Part shown: positions 1 through 8,146 of the stretch, one piece after another
How the letters are laid out: every line of letters starts with the position of its first letter
Numbering within the stretch: position 1 is the first letter of the stretch
Assembly (NCBI RefSeq): GCF_030348505.1
Contig: NZ_JAUCFJ010000002.1
Span: 4,716,001 to 4,780,000, forward strand
Length of the DNA stretch: 64,000 nucleotides
Direction: 5' to 3'
Source of the DNA: Lysinibacillus sp. G4S2
Lineage (GTDB): Bacteria; Bacillota; Bacilli; Bacillales_A; Planococcaceae
Position numbers and translations under genes: made by a program
The notes under the pieces: model-generated
Databases searched by the model: none
Seen by the model: the letters and a program-made list of their open reading frames with translations, nothing else
Told to the model about the DNA's origin: nothing

Positions 1-57
1 TTGTATATAACTAACTATAAAACTATCATTTTCATTTTATCACTAATAACGCTAAGC

Positions 58-219
58 TTATGCCTGCGTTTGCTGTTCGTCCATTTGAGTAAGTAACCCT
101 GTGTATTCATCATCTTTTAGCTGATTATTAGCATAAAAAACATTTACTTTATTCAACATAGCTTCATGCTCATAGCGTTTACGCTCAATTAAAAATTTAC
201 ATAATTCATAGACTGTCAC
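58..219 (-). CDS. small phage protein, XkdX-like position
   Basis: This 53-residue ORF starts with GTG at 219, behind a good ribosome binding site (GGAGG, about 8 nt upstream) inside the end of the preceding gene. It begins TVYELCKFLIERKRYE and ends DEQQTQA. It is hydrophilic and mostly helical with no membrane segment. PBSX-like tail operons end with very small XkdX-type proteins at this position, and the length fits. Sequence similarity to XkdX itself is not obvious to me, so that name is an inference from position. It is the last gene of the phage run visible here and is translationally close to the 88-residue gene upstream. Confidence 0.6.
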   Translation of the reverse strand: MTVYELCKFLIERKRYEHEAMLNKVNVFYANNQLKDDEYTGLLTQMDEQQTQA

Positions 220-220
220 C

Positions 221-487
221 TTAGTTTCCTCCTAATAATTCACTTTTTGATACCAAGTATTCTGTGTTTAAAAGCATTTGTGCCTGCATTTCTTCAACAG
301 TAGGTTGCGGTTCAATTGGCTCAGGTGCTACAGGTGCAGTGAAATCACCTGTCTTAGCATCGTACGTACTACCTAGTTCTACATCTTTGTCATTGACTAA
401 AATCATATTATCAGCAACAACTTCTCCACTTAAATAACTAATACCTTCTACTACGTTATTGATGTTTAACTGTGCATATTTAAACAT
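221..487 (-). CDS. phage tail accessory protein, 88 aa
   Basis: A short protein encoded between the tail-tip gene at 500-898 and the 53-residue gene at 58-219. The N-terminal half (MFKYAQLN, GSTYD) looks like a small beta domain. It is followed by a Pro/Glu-rich linker (APVAPEPIEPQP) and a helical tail (VEEMQAQMLLNTEYLV). This layout is common in the small proteins after the tail fibre of PBSX-like phages, between xkdW-like and xkdX-like genes. No catalytic motif is seen. The function is inferred from position: tail-fibre attachment or assembly. Confidence 0.6.
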   Translation of the reverse strand: MFKYAQLNINNVVEGISYLSGEVVADNMILVNDKDVELGSTYDAKTGDFTAPVAPEPIEPQPTVEEMQAQMLLNTEYLVSKSELLGGN

Positions 488-499
488 ATATTCACACCC

Positions 500-898
500 T
501 TAATAAAATTCTACTACTTGCCACGAAATTTTAGTGCCCCCATATATATATGAATTAGGAAATCCTATAGTTATAGATGTAGCTGTAACATTTTCAATGT
601 AAGGCGCATAAACACTGCTTGATCCAGCAACAGAACCACCATAATCAATAGTTACTGAGGCCTTAGCAGGATTTATGGAATTAATTGTAGCTGTAAATGT
701 TTTCACCTCTGAGGTATGTGGTAAACTTAATACCCCTCGCTGCACACTCTTGACCGCACGCCCGTTTATCAGAGAATCCACTTTTGTATTTATCGAGTTT
801 ACAGTGCTATCAGTACCAGCGGTTCTATTATTAATAGTATCTACAACAGTCTTAATTGCTGTTTGCATAGTCTTTGTTGCCAAGTCAATTATGTTCAT
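500..898 (-). CDS. phage tail tip/fibre protein, 132 aa
   Basis: The N-terminal 40 residues (MNIIDLATKTMQTAIKTVVD) are helical and probably trimerise. A Ser/Thr/Gly-rich beta region follows, with the pattern VQRGVLSLPHTSEV that is typical of small receptor-binding or fibre-tip domains. The start ATG overlaps the stop of the 104-residue gene upstream by 4 nt (895-898), so the two are translationally coupled. It lies downstream of the xkdU-like gene in a PBSX-like tail operon. The role in host recognition is inferred; I do not recognise a specific named family. Confidence 0.6.
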   Translation of the reverse strand: MNIIDLATKTMQTAIKTVVDTINNRTAGTDSTVNSINTKVDSLINGRAVKSVQRGVLSLPHTSEVKTFTATINSINPAKASVTIDYGGSVAGSSSVYAPYIENVTATSITIGFPNSYIYGGTKISWQVVEFY

Positions 899-1209
899 TT
901 TGCTACCTCCTCATAAATAATTTGAGGTTCACCTTTAACCGTTCTGAAACCCCATCGATAAGTAATACCATTGTCAACAAACATGTGAGGCATAGGATCT
1001 ATTACATGACCAGTCATTTCGTTTTTTACCTCGTTAATGGCTCCGGTCAATGTTTTATCTACTGTCTCTAAGTCGGGTATCGACGTGTTACCCTTCTGTA
1101 ATTCACTGACTGCATCATCTAAAATATCCATGTTCTCGTTTATATCTGAAATCAAAATATTGTCCGTTAAACCCGGCTTCTTTAGATTCAAATTTGGTGT
1201 ATGTTCCAT
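895..1209 (-). CDS. phage tail-fibre related protein, 104 aa
   Basis: The N-terminus (TPNLNLKKPGLTDNILISDINENMDILD) is the stereotyped start of many Gram-positive phage tail-fibre and tail-spike proteins. In those proteins a short module attaches to the baseplate before a variable receptor-binding part. Here the protein is only 104 residues, so it is a minimal or truncated version. The end (YRWGFRTVKGEPQIIYEEV) is probably an attachment region. The start overlaps the stop of the xkdU-like gene by one base and is preceded by GAGGTGAG. It belongs to the leftward tail operon. Confidence 0.65.
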   Translation of the reverse strand: MEHTPNLNLKKPGLTDNILISDINENMDILDDAVSELQKGNTSIPDLETVDKTLTGAINEVKNEMTGHVIDPMPHMFVDNGITYRWGFRTVKGEPQIIYEEVAK

Positions 1210-2024
1210 TAGCTCACCTCATTCCATATTCGTATATCATCCCATGTGATATTGGTTACACTTCCCCAGGTTCTATTGCTTACAAATTCCCAAACGTTGA
1301 AGGTATACACATAATCAAACTGCAGATGTGCTGGCACAATAATTTCAATTGCCTGCATTAGACCGACTATGTTATCCGGAATACCCTTTTTACCAACGAA
1401 TTTAATTTCGTATACACCTGGTATGCTCGTAGGATTTACCTCTACATCTCCGTTACTGTAAGCAGCTGCAACCGACTTAATTGTTTCTTTTGTTGTTTGG
1501 TCAAAGCTTGCACGATTTCTTGAAGTGATCTGTTCCCTGCGCTGGTCATAGCGTAATGTTCCAATTGTTTTAATGCCAAGATCACGTTCATATATCGGCA
1601 AAGCTTCAATTGCTGTATCGATAAATATGTTACGATTTACAATTTCAAGCTGTTGTTCAGTATTACGAAACTCTCTATCATCTGCAGTGAGTACCGTTCT
1701 AAACACTGTAGATTTACGCTCATACAACGGCAAATATTTAATCATATCCGTTAGATAATCTTGTGTTGAAACAACAATGCTTGTAATCATTTCAGCCTGT
1801 GTTTGCATGATGATAGGCGATTGAACTACTTTGACACCTTGTGGCTGTAGCTCAGTTATAACTTCATTTGTTGTACCGGATGAAGCAATGGAAACCCCCT
1901 GTGTCTGTAGTTCTGTTTCGGTTAACATCAATGCTAATCTAAAACATTCCCATTGGTGAGGCGTTAACTCACCCCATGTGAGTATGGAGACTTGACCCCA
2001 TTCTGATTGTGGTATAGCGTGCAT
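1209..2024 (-). CDS. phage baseplate protein, XkdU/YmfQ-like (DUF2313)
   Basis: A 271-residue protein following the baseplate J gene, as XkdU follows XkdT in PBSX. It has the hallmark region TDMIKYLPLYERKSTVFR, then FIDTAIEALPIYERDLGI, then YDQRREQITSRNRASFDQTT, ending in a beta-rich part with FDYVYTFNVWEF. This family (DUF2313, Mu gp48 relatives) is a baseplate wedge component linking gpJ to the tail fibres. An insertion rich in TQG repeats (about residues 40-75) is unusual for the family and looks like a tolerated loop. It is one gene of the contiguous leftward tail operon. Confidence 0.75.
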   Translation of the reverse strand: MHAIPQSEWGQVSILTWGELTPHQWECFRLALMLTETELQTQGVSIASSGTTNEVITELQPQGVKVVQSPIIMQTQAEMITSIVVSTQDYLTDMIKYLPLYERKSTVFRTVLTADDREFRNTEQQLEIVNRNIFIDTAIEALPIYERDLGIKTIGTLRYDQRREQITSRNRASFDQTTKETIKSVAAAYSNGDVEVNPTSIPGVYEIKFVGKKGIPDNIVGLMQAIEIIVPAHLQFDYVYTFNVWEFVSNRTWGSVTNITWDDIRIWNEVS

Positions 2025-2032
2025 GTCCTCAC

Positions 2033-2380
2033 CTACTTCAATCGTACAATTAGATAGTTTTTAGGAATCTTGTATTGGCTTGATATATCGATGTTTTTTG
2101 TAAATTCTGCTTGCGATTTAAAAAGTAAATTACCAACCGTCTTTGCATCATAAATACCAATGTGCGAAATATCTCCCCAAGACTCTGCCGCAATCGGAAA
2201 TAAAATATCGGCATTATTAGATGTTTGCCCATCTGTTGGTACTGCAAATACTGCAGATTGTCGTGAATAACTTGTAGCGTTTACCTCTGTGTCACCATTA
2301 AATAGTGCTACAAATACTGGTGTCGTCCTTAAATTGTCCGTTAACACCTTATTCTTTAAATATACCGTCATGTGATTCAT
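2033..2380 (-). CDS. phage tail-fibre-like beta protein between xkdT and xkdU
   Basis: A 115-residue protein with the pattern YLKNKVLTDNLRTTPVFVALFNGD, then SYSRQSAVFAVP, NADILFPIAAESWGDISHIGIYD and NLLFKSQAEFTKNIDI. These are the marks of a small beta-sandwich phage tail-fibre family (Gp80-like) in which the ligand-like core IGIYDA is conserved. PBSX itself has no gene at this place, so this is a module inserted between the baseplate J gene and the XkdU-like gene. Its ATG overlaps the xkdT remnant by 4 nt, which indicates coupling. The product is probably a structural baseplate or fibre component; the exact role is unknown. Confidence 0.65.
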   Translation of the reverse strand: MNHMTVYLKNKVLTDNLRTTPVFVALFNGDTEVNATSYSRQSAVFAVPTDGQTSNNADILFPIAAESWGDISHIGIYDAKTVGNLLFKSQAEFTKNIDISSQYKIPKNYLIVRLK

Positions 2381-3282
2381 TCATTTACACCTCCCATAAT
2401 TGCCACGGCATCGTCAGGAATAACAACATTTGCTGTTGATCCATTGATAAGTAAATCTTGATAATCCATAACTCCGTCACTGTCTATAATGAGTGCACCT
2501 ATTTTGGCATAGCTCACAAATAAAGCTTTGAAGGCTATTTCTTTCAAGTATTTAGTAATGTTCTTTTTAATACTTGTTTTTACAATTTCATCTGTGTAAC
2601 CAGGTAATAATTTGAGGGCTACGGATAAATTGAGGAACAATGCAGCTGCAGACATTACAAGCAAATCCTCAACACCAAACGGCATTTCCTTCTCAATGTG
2701 CTTTCTCACACCTTCTACTAATTCAACTGATGCAGGTAGCTTATTCGCATCGATAACGACAACCTTCATTGTTAATGGACCATTGTAGCGAGGGAATACT
2801 TTTGCATCTCCTGTACCTGTAACCTCTAATGCCCATTCACGATAATGATATTTGTTACCTGCTTTCCCTGGACGTTGTAGCTTGTCATAATAACGTTGGC
2901 GTAAATCGTTATCTGTTTCAGCATCGTAGCCATCCACCACTGGATCAGGATTATAAACATTGACCAGGCCAACTATAGAAACTGGAAAGTTTTTAATGGT
3001 ATTAGCAGGCACATTTCCTATTTGACCAAACTCATTACACTGTACACGTACATGAGCAAACCCACTTTCATTAAGTGTTGTTTCCTCAATAACTGTGTAT
3101 AGTAATGATGTTTCAGTACCTACTAACTCGCCAACTTTAACAGGTGTGTCAGCTGTACCCGATACAATAACTGTCGTTGTTGCTTTCGTTGCTGGCTTTC
3201 TACTTTGTCCTGTGCGCTGATATACGGTGATACCGATACCTATTGATGCAGTAAATGATTTAAAAATATATGGAAAAATCAT
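2377..3282 (-). pseudogene. xkdT: baseplate J protein XkdT, N-terminally truncated
   Basis: The ORF covers 301 residues. From residue about 28 onward it reads like the baseplate J family: RKPATKAT, then ETDNDLRQRYYDKLQRPGKAG, then KVVVIDANKLPASVELVEGV. The family normally carries another 50-70 residues before RKPATKAT, including a conserved start of the type LDxxEGSIIYDAL. Here that part is replaced by MIFPYIFKSFTASIGIG with no ribosome binding site before the ATG. The gene therefore lost its 5' end at about 3240-3290, next to the serine recombinase. The upstream phage genes (tail tube, tape measure, head, terminase) are absent from the window, so the tail cannot be complete. Confidence 0.75.
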
Positions 3283-3333
3283 ATATTATGGTACTACCTT
3301 ATAATTAATATTTAGCGCTAAAAATTAATCACT

Positions 3334-3366
3334 GAAAAGAGCAGGCTCATATGTCTAGCTCTTTTC
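3334..3366. repeat. inverted repeat between xkdT remnant and recombinase
   Basis: GAAAAGAGC (3334-3342) is matched by GCTCTTTTC (3358-3366), with a 15-nt loop. It lies just upstream of the recombinase ribosome binding site and in its leader, so it may be a regulatory hairpin or part of a recombination site. No T-tract follows directly. Confidence 0.5.
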
Positions 3367-3386
3367 TATTACCTAGGAGGATTATT

Positions 3387-4814
3387 GTGAATGACACAGC
3401 ATCACAACGAATTTTTTTATACATCAGAGTATCCACTATAGAACAAGCTAAAGAAGGTTATTCAGTTGGCGCACAAGAAGAACGTTTACGTGCGTATGCA
3501 AAGGCTAAAAATTACACTGTGGTGAAGTCCTATATTGATCCTGGTTATTCAGGATCAAATATGAATCGCCCAGCTTTACAAGAAATGATAAAACAAATTG
3601 AATTAGGTGCTGTTGATCTTGTTTTGGTATATAAGTTAGATAGATTAAGCAGATCACAAAAAGACACCTTATTCTTAATAGAAGAAGTATTTTTAAAAAA
3701 TACTGTTGATTTTGTTAGCATGAACGAATCATTTGATACATCCACACCTTTCGGACGAGCAATGATTGGTATTCTTTCTGTTTTTGCTCAATTAGAGCGT
3801 GAACAAATAAGAGAACGTACCATAATGGGTAAAGAGGAACGTGCAAAAGAAGGGAAATGGCATGGCGGTGGAGGAGAATCACGAAAAGTAAAAGGATATG
3901 ATTATATAGATGGTCAACTCATAATCAATAAATACGAGGCTGAGTGTGTTAAAACGATATATGATGAATACCTTAAAGGAACTGGTCTTAATGCATTATT
4001 TAAGTTGGTACTCAAAAAGTATCCCAATGTTATTAATTCTGAAACGACTGTACGTAACATTCTTTTAAACCCTATTTATATTGGCAAAATAAAACATAAG
4101 GGAGAGCTTTTTAAAGGTGAACATTCCCCTATTATTTCTATAGATCAATTTAATCAAACACAAGATTTAATGAAGAAACGAGCAAGCACTTCTGATCCAG
4201 CAAGGAAAAAATATTTGTTATCAGGTTTGCTCTACTGCGGCCATTGTGGAGCTAGAATGACTGGTAGATCAGGAGGTAAATTGAAAAATGGAAGTCCAAT
4301 GCGTTATTACTCTTGCTATTCTAGACAAAACGCTCGTGAATATCTAAAGAAAGTTGATCGCTGTGAAAAAACACATGAAAAAAAACAAGTACTTGAACAG
4401 TACATTATTGATGAAATAAAGAAAATTAACATCGGCTTTGTAAAAAATTATCGCCTTGGTAATACGAGCGAGGATTCAACTAAAATAAATATACTTGAAA
4501 ATGAAATACAAAATCTTGATAAGCAAATATCTAAGCTAGTTGATTTATACAGTTTAAACAAAGTTCCTTTAGAAATAATGAGCAAAAAAATCGATGCTCT
4601 AAACGAAGAAAAAGAAAAAGTAAAACAGCATATAGATGAATTAAAAAGCGATCATGTTCCCAATAATTTTGATGAAATAAAAAAAACGGTCTCCCAGTTA
4701 GCCACATTTGATTGGGATAACGAGGAGACGGAACAGAAACGATTGATAGTCGCCAAACTAATCAATAAAATAATCGTTTCCAATGACAATATTATCATAG
4801 ATTGGGCATTTTAA
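3387..4814 (+). CDS. large serine recombinase (phage/element integrase)
   Basis: The product is a site-specific recombinase that makes and rejoins double-strand breaks through a 5'-phosphoserine link. I choose the GTG at 3387 because AGGAGG (3375-3380) sits 6 nt before it; the upstream ATG at 3351 would translate through the binding site. With this start the protein is 475 residues. The resolvase domain has the catalytic Ser in LYIRVST (about residue 16), then DRLSRSQKDTLFLIE, FGRAMIGILSVFAQLEREQIRER. A recombinase domain and a zinc ribbon (CGHCG, later CYS and C) follow, then a coiled coil (EDSTKINILENEIQNLDKQI). It is transcribed away from the phage genes, the usual arrangement for an integrase at a prophage end. 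Confidence 0.9.
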   Translation: MNDTASQRIFLYIRVSTIEQAKEGYSVGAQEERLRAYAKAKNYTVVKSYIDPGYSGSNMNRPALQEMIKQIELGAVDLVLVYKLDRLSRSQKDTLFLIEEVFLKNTVDFVSMNESFDTSTPFGRAMIGILSVFAQLEREQIRERTIMGKEERAKEGKWHGGGGESRKVKGYDYIDGQLIINKYEAECVKTIYDEYLKGTGLNALFKLVLKKYPNVINSETTVRNILLNPIYIGKIKHKGELFKGEHSPIISIDQFNQTQDLMKKRASTSDPARKKYLLSGLLYCGHCGARMTGRSGGKLKNGSPMRYYSCYSRQNAREYLKKVDRCEKTHEKKQVLEQYIIDEIKKINIGFVKNYRLGNTSEDSTKINILENEIQNLDKQISKLVDLYSLNKVPLEIMSKKIDALNEEKEKVKQHIDELKSDHVPNNFDEIKKTVSQLATFDWDNEETEQKRLIVAKLINKIIVSNDNIIIDWAF

Positions 4815-4898
4815 TTAGTCTTTGTGTATGTTACAAAAACATTCTATTCAAGTGGAATGTGTAGCGAAGCTTGTGTTGAAAAATAAATAATGATGAAA

Positions 4899-4938
4899 AA
4901 GGGCGTCTCCTAAAATTAAGAGACGCCCTTTGTTTTAT
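4899..4938 (+). terminator. terminator after serine recombinase
   Basis: An 11-bp perfect stem, AAGGGCGTCTC (4899-4909) with GAGACGCCCTT (4920-4930), has a 10-nt loop and is followed by TTGTTTTAT. It ends the recombinase transcript; on the other strand the hairpin is preceded by A-rich sequence, so it may also work for leftward transcripts. Confidence 0.8.
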
Positions 4939-5234
4939 ATTATATGTAATGCACAGCTCCAGCTGCCTGGTGGATGACGGACGGTCCAGAAAAATCAACA
5001 CCTTAACCAGTTGCCCAGGATTTAAAAGATTTTTATATTTTAAGTTTTTAGCTTTAATACGAAAGAACTTTGACACGTAAACTTTGGATTTTTACCTTTA
5101 ACCTTTAAGCTTTCAACTCAGTTTGTTTAAAGTATCCTTTGTAGTAAGGCATGTTTGAGGTTTTAACTCGCACACATACCTTGAAGCGCGAGCGACTTTT
5201 CGTTTTCCGTTTTCGCTAGACCATGCAAATTTAG
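4939..5234. other. non-coding stretch, no feature recognised
   Basis: About 300 nt between the recombinase terminator and the next gene. I see no gene with a binding site, no RNA motif and no clear direct repeat. If the recombinase is the integrase of the decayed prophage, the attachment site would be expected between 4815 and this stretch, but I cannot point to a core. Confidence 0.4.
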
Positions 5235-5870
5235 TTAGGCTTGCACTTCAATAAATGTCGTTGCGTTTGATTCCGATAATACAGCGTCGACCTCTGATTC
5301 AAATTCTTCAATTCGATTATTTAATGCTTCAATTTTCCTTTTAACATTCATCGGATCTATTAATTCGAACTCGTTTCTTTTCATAAATGTGTCCGTATGT
5401 AATTTAACTTCCTCAGAAGATTGTTTATCTTTATTCCCTAATATATTAACTAAATACGTTTCTAGCTTCGCTGGCAACGCATCATTTTCTTTAGCAACCG
5501 TATTTATCGCTGAACGATATTGCTGTTGCATGACTTCTAACAGTTCCTTTTCATATTGAATGGACTGTTTGCGTTCAATTGCCTCAGCTACAGTCATTTC
5601 TTCTTTTCCTACTATTACTTTTGTTTTAGCATTGGACTCCACAACAAGGGATTTAATGCGATTACGATAGCTAATTAAGCTAACTACTTTATCATATGAG
5701 GCTTGCATCTGCTTTTCATATTCTTGAATCTCTACACCATTAATTTTGCTATTACTTTTACGATTAGCTAACACTGAACTAACTTCATTCGTTGCTGCTT
5801 CGATGCGGTGATTTAGCATCTTTAATTCTGTTAATGCACGGTGAATCGATATTTTTTTATATTCAGTCAT
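5235..5870 (-). CDS. helical hypothetical protein, 211 aa
   Basis: I do not recognise a named function. The protein is strongly helical and charged. It has an N-terminal coiled coil (ISIHRALTELKMLNHRIEAATNEVSSVL), a central part with VGKEEMTVAEAIERK and a C-terminal coiled coil (RKIEALNNRIEEFESEVDAVL). The pattern 'short beta turn + MTVAEAIERK' resembles a family of phage-associated helical proteins (DIP1984/DUF6847-like), but this is a weak impression. No membrane segment or signal peptide is present. The ATG at 5870 is preceded by an AGGAG-type site. It stands alone next to the prophage border and could belong to the prophage remnant. Confidence 0.6.
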   Translation of the reverse strand: MTEYKKISIHRALTELKMLNHRIEAATNEVSSVLANRKSNSKINGVEIQEYEKQMQASYDKVVSLISYRNRIKSLVVESNAKTKVIVGKEEMTVAEAIERKQSIQYEKELLEVMQQQYRSAINTVAKENDALPAKLETYLVNILGNKDKQSSEEVKLHTDTFMKRNEFELIDPMNVKRKIEALNNRIEEFESEVDAVLSESNATTFIEVQA

Positions 5871-5962
5871 GATTTAATCTCCTCATTATACTTAGCTAGT
5901 GTTCTTCTATTATATAGAGATAAACATCCAAAGTCCAAATATTACCTGTCTACAAATATTGT

Positions 5963-5991
5963 TTGATTTTATGTTTGCTTGTCTGTATAAT
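5963..5991 (+). promoter_or_regulatory. sigma-A promoter for candidate small RNA
   Basis: TTGATT (5963-5968), a 17-nt spacer and a perfect TATAAT (5986-5991) lie on the + strand with no ORF behind them. The predicted start is near 5998. Confidence 0.65.
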
Positions 5992-5997
5992 ACTATT

Positions 5998-6084
5998 CTA
6001 GGTGCCAAACCTATGTGACTTGGACGGAACATCCTTGTCACGTCAAAGAACGCCATAACAGCACGGATTTGCTGGGCGTTTTTT
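5998..6084 (+). ncRNA. candidate small RNA, about 87 nt
   Basis: A strong promoter ends at 5991 and an intrinsic terminator ends in six T at 6079-6084. Between them no ORF is possible. The RNA would fold into two hairpins. The first is GTGAC(TT)GGA...TCC(TT)GTCAC with the internal loop CGGAACA. The second is a terminator with nested stems AACGCC/GGCGTT and CAGCA/TGCTG. A second GC-rich hairpin (GAGCGGG...CCCGCTC, 6092-6113) with T-rich tail backs it up. It does not match riboswitch classes I know (TPP, SAM, FMN, lysine, purine, guanidine). It could be a trans-acting RNA or a very short leader cut off from its gene. Confidence 0.5.
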
Positions 6085-6091
6085 GTTTTAT

Positions 6092-6118
6092 GAGCGGGAG
6101 ATGAGCCCCGCTCTTTTA
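6092..6118. terminator. second hairpin terminator
   Basis: GAGCGGG (6092-6098) pairs with CCCGCTC (6107-6113) and TTTTATTTTG follows. It lies 8 nt after the T-tract of the candidate small RNA and works as a back-up terminator on the + strand. Confidence 0.6.
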
Positions 6119-6174
6119 TTTTGCCCAAAATTATACATTGAGCAAAAGCCTCTGAGCTGAGCGATTCGTTCGCT

Positions 6175-6363
6175 TACCCGAGCGGTTACATCGTCTACCC
6201 GATCAGTTTTTCTGCTTACCCGAGCAATAATAGCTCCTACCCGAGCAGTTCCTCTGCTTACCCGAGCGATAATAGCTCCTACCCGAGCAGTTCTTCTACT
6301 TACCCGATCGAATACTATCTCTACCTGATCAGTTCTGCATTATACCCGAACATTTGACTCTTT
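6175..6363. repeat. 21-nt tandem array, TACCCGA(G/T)C core
   Basis: Nine cores start at 6175, 6196, 6217, 6238, 6259, 6280, 6301, 6322 and 6343, each exactly 21 nt apart. The core is TACCCGAGC or TACC(C/T)GATC; the remaining 12 nt of each unit vary (for example GGTTACATC, AATAATAGC). The array fills the space downstream of the MFS gene. The same core returns in the array at 56303-56523. No gene can be supported here. Confidence 0.85.
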
Positions 6364-6405
6364 TATTCCGCTTCAAGCGATAATTCACACCAAAAACAAT
6401 GACCT

Positions 6406-7587
6406 TTACATCGTCACTGGTCGCTTATTTTTATTTCGTCCAAATACTAACAAAACAATTGCTACAGCTAGTAAAAGCATCGCAACCAATAACAGAAGGC
6501 TATAATTTTTTACATATTCTAAATAAACGCCACCTAAAAATGGTCCTGTTAAGCTACCGATACTAAGAGCAATCCCGCAAAGCAGGTTTCCTGTAGGCAA
6601 TAATTCCTTTGGGGTTAAATCCGCCATATAGGTAATCCCTAATGAAAACATTGAACCGACTAGTGTTCCTGTAAAGAAAAATGCGATGGCTACTGCCATT
6701 TGTGAATGCTCTAAAAAACTGGCAATGCCAAAAATAATAGATCCTCCAAACGAGCCTACCATCAAGACATTACGTCGCCCTACTTTATCCCCTATGGCTC
6801 CAAGCGGCACTTGTGTTAAAATCCCACCAAATGTAAAGACTGATAAAATAATAGGAATCATATTTACGTCGAAATCTTTACGCAAGGCATAAACTGGGAA
6901 CAAGGCATTTAATGAAGATTCTAAAAACCCATAAACGAATGGCCCTAAAAATGCAATCCATCCAAATACAATGGCCATTTTATAGCGCTGCCAGCCTCTC
7001 GCATGTAAGTCTCCAGTTAAAAGCTCTGGTTTTTCATTTTGTAAGAGAAATACAAAAGACCACGCGAATAAACACATAATTGAAGATACAATAAACGGTA
7101 ATGCCTCTGAAATTTGTATAAGTTTGACCATTAATGGCCCAACTGCAAAGCCAGTGCTAAAGGACAAGCCATAAATCGCCATACCCTTCCCTAAGCTTTT
7201 ATGATCTGAGGTACTTGTAATCCACGTCTGTGTTGCAAAGTGTAATGCATGATCTCCTACTCCAATGAGTAAGCGAAGGACAAACCAAAAAGTCACGCTT
7301 TTCCATAAAGGAAATGCAAGTAATGAAGCGAAGACAAGTGCGCCGCCAATTAAAATAATCGGTTTATAGCCCCATTTTCGTAATGGCTGCTCAATAAACG
7401 GTGAGATTAATAAAGTTCCTATGTATAGACCTGTTGCATTCAATCCATTCAACGCGGAGGATACTCCATCACGTTCGAAAATAATTGAAATCAGTGGTAA
7501 AAGCATCCCTTGCGAAAAGCCTGATATAGATACAATTAACACTAGAATGGCAAATCTTTTCTGGCTGTAATCTGAAAAGTGTGTCAT
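6406..7587 (-). CDS. MFS transporter, drug-efflux type
   Basis: A 393-residue, 12-helix membrane protein of the major facilitator superfamily. I use the ATG at 7587 because GGAGG lies 5 nt upstream; a longer reading to 7653 has no binding site. The N-terminal half holds the motif region GYKPIILIGGALVFASLLAF. The second half carries GAIGDKVGRRNVLMVGSFGG, the cytoplasmic loop signature (G-x-x-x-D-x-x-G-R-R). The family exports drugs or other small molecules in exchange for protons; the substrate cannot be read from the sequence. It is preceded by a 100-nt leader with a strong hairpin at 7635-7675, which suggests attenuation of this gene (see findings). Confidence 0.8.
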   Translation of the reverse strand: MTHFSDYSQKRFAILVLIVSISGFSQGMLLPLISIIFERDGVSSALNGLNATGLYIGTLLISPFIEQPLRKWGYKPIILIGGALVFASLLAFPLWKSVTFWFVLRLLIGVGDHALHFATQTWITSTSDHKSLGKGMAIYGLSFSTGFAVGPLMVKLIQISEALPFIVSSIMCLFAWSFVFLLQNEKPELLTGDLHARGWQRYKMAIVFGWIAFLGPFVYGFLESSLNALFPVYALRKDFDVNMIPIILSVFTFGGILTQVPLGAIGDKVGRRNVLMVGSFGGSIIFGIASFLEHSQMAVAIAFFFTGTLVGSMFSLGITYMADLTPKELLPTGNLLCGIALSIGSLTGPFLGGVYLEYVKNYSLLLLVAMLLLAVAIVLLVFGRNKNKRPVTM

Positions 7588-7634
7588 TTTTTCCTCCAAC
7601 ATCAAGTCATTTTTCCAAATAACAGCATACCAAA

Positions 7635-7675
7635 AAGCCTTAGCGCTCACCACATGTGATTTTACGCTAAGGCTT
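7635..7675 (-). promoter_or_regulatory. leader hairpin (possible attenuator) of MFS gene
   Basis: Read on the minus strand, AAGCCTTAGCG and CGCTAAGGCTT form an 11-bp perfect stem followed by TTTTTGG. It is an intrinsic-terminator-like hairpin 48 nt upstream of the MFS start codon. There is no gene on the minus strand upstream that it could terminate, so it lies in the leader of the transporter. Confidence 0.55.
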
Positions 7676-7956
7676 AACTAACACTTATCTCCATTTAATT
7701 GTATAAACACGAATTTCGGCTTTTACATTGGCCGAGTACTTGTTTAAACTCCCTCCTTTTCGAGTTAGAGTTTTTAGGATTTTCTAAATCAGCTCCTTTA
7801 CTTTTTCTTAATATTAATTTAACACACAGTATCAATATTGTAAATATTCTGTTTATTGTTTCTCAAAAAATAATCGCTTAGTCCTAGGTGTTTACCTAAG
7901 CATTGAAATTTAGTCCCAAATCAGCTACTATGAAGGGGACGAAATGAGGTGTATGT

Positions 7957-8142
7957 ATGTCAAATCCAATCACTGATAAAAAGCAGCAAGTGAATTACCT
8001 AAGAGAGCGTCTTGAAATATTTTTAGAAGTTTTAGATGCGATTGATCCTGAAACAACTGAATTAGAGGATATTGATCGTTTAATTCAAATGATGGATGAT
8101 TTAGAAGACAAAATGGAGCAATTTAACGCTCGTGAACAATAA
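7957..8142 (+). CDS. SE1561 family small protein
   Basis: A 61-residue acidic, helical protein (YLRERLEIFLEVLDAIDPETTELEDIDRLIQMMDDLEDKMEQF). Its length and the core DPETTELEDIDRLI match the SE1561 family of Bacillales, which has no known function. The ATG at 7957 follows GAGGTG at good distance. It has no membrane segment. It is a single-gene unit, transcribed divergently from the MFS gene and closed by the bidirectional hairpin at 8147-8185. Confidence 0.85.
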   Translation: MSNPITDKKQQVNYLRERLEIFLEVLDAIDPETTELEDIDRLIQMMDDLEDKMEQFNAREQ

Positions 8143-8146
8143 CTGA

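Noticed and set aside
3351..3386. Upstream ATG start for the serine recombinase
   Set aside because: It would translate through the AGGAGG site; GTG at 3387 has ideal spacing.
6175..6363. Possible CRISPR array
   Set aside because: The repeat core is only about 9 nt, period 21 nt, the variable parts are too short for spacers, and no cas gene is in the window.
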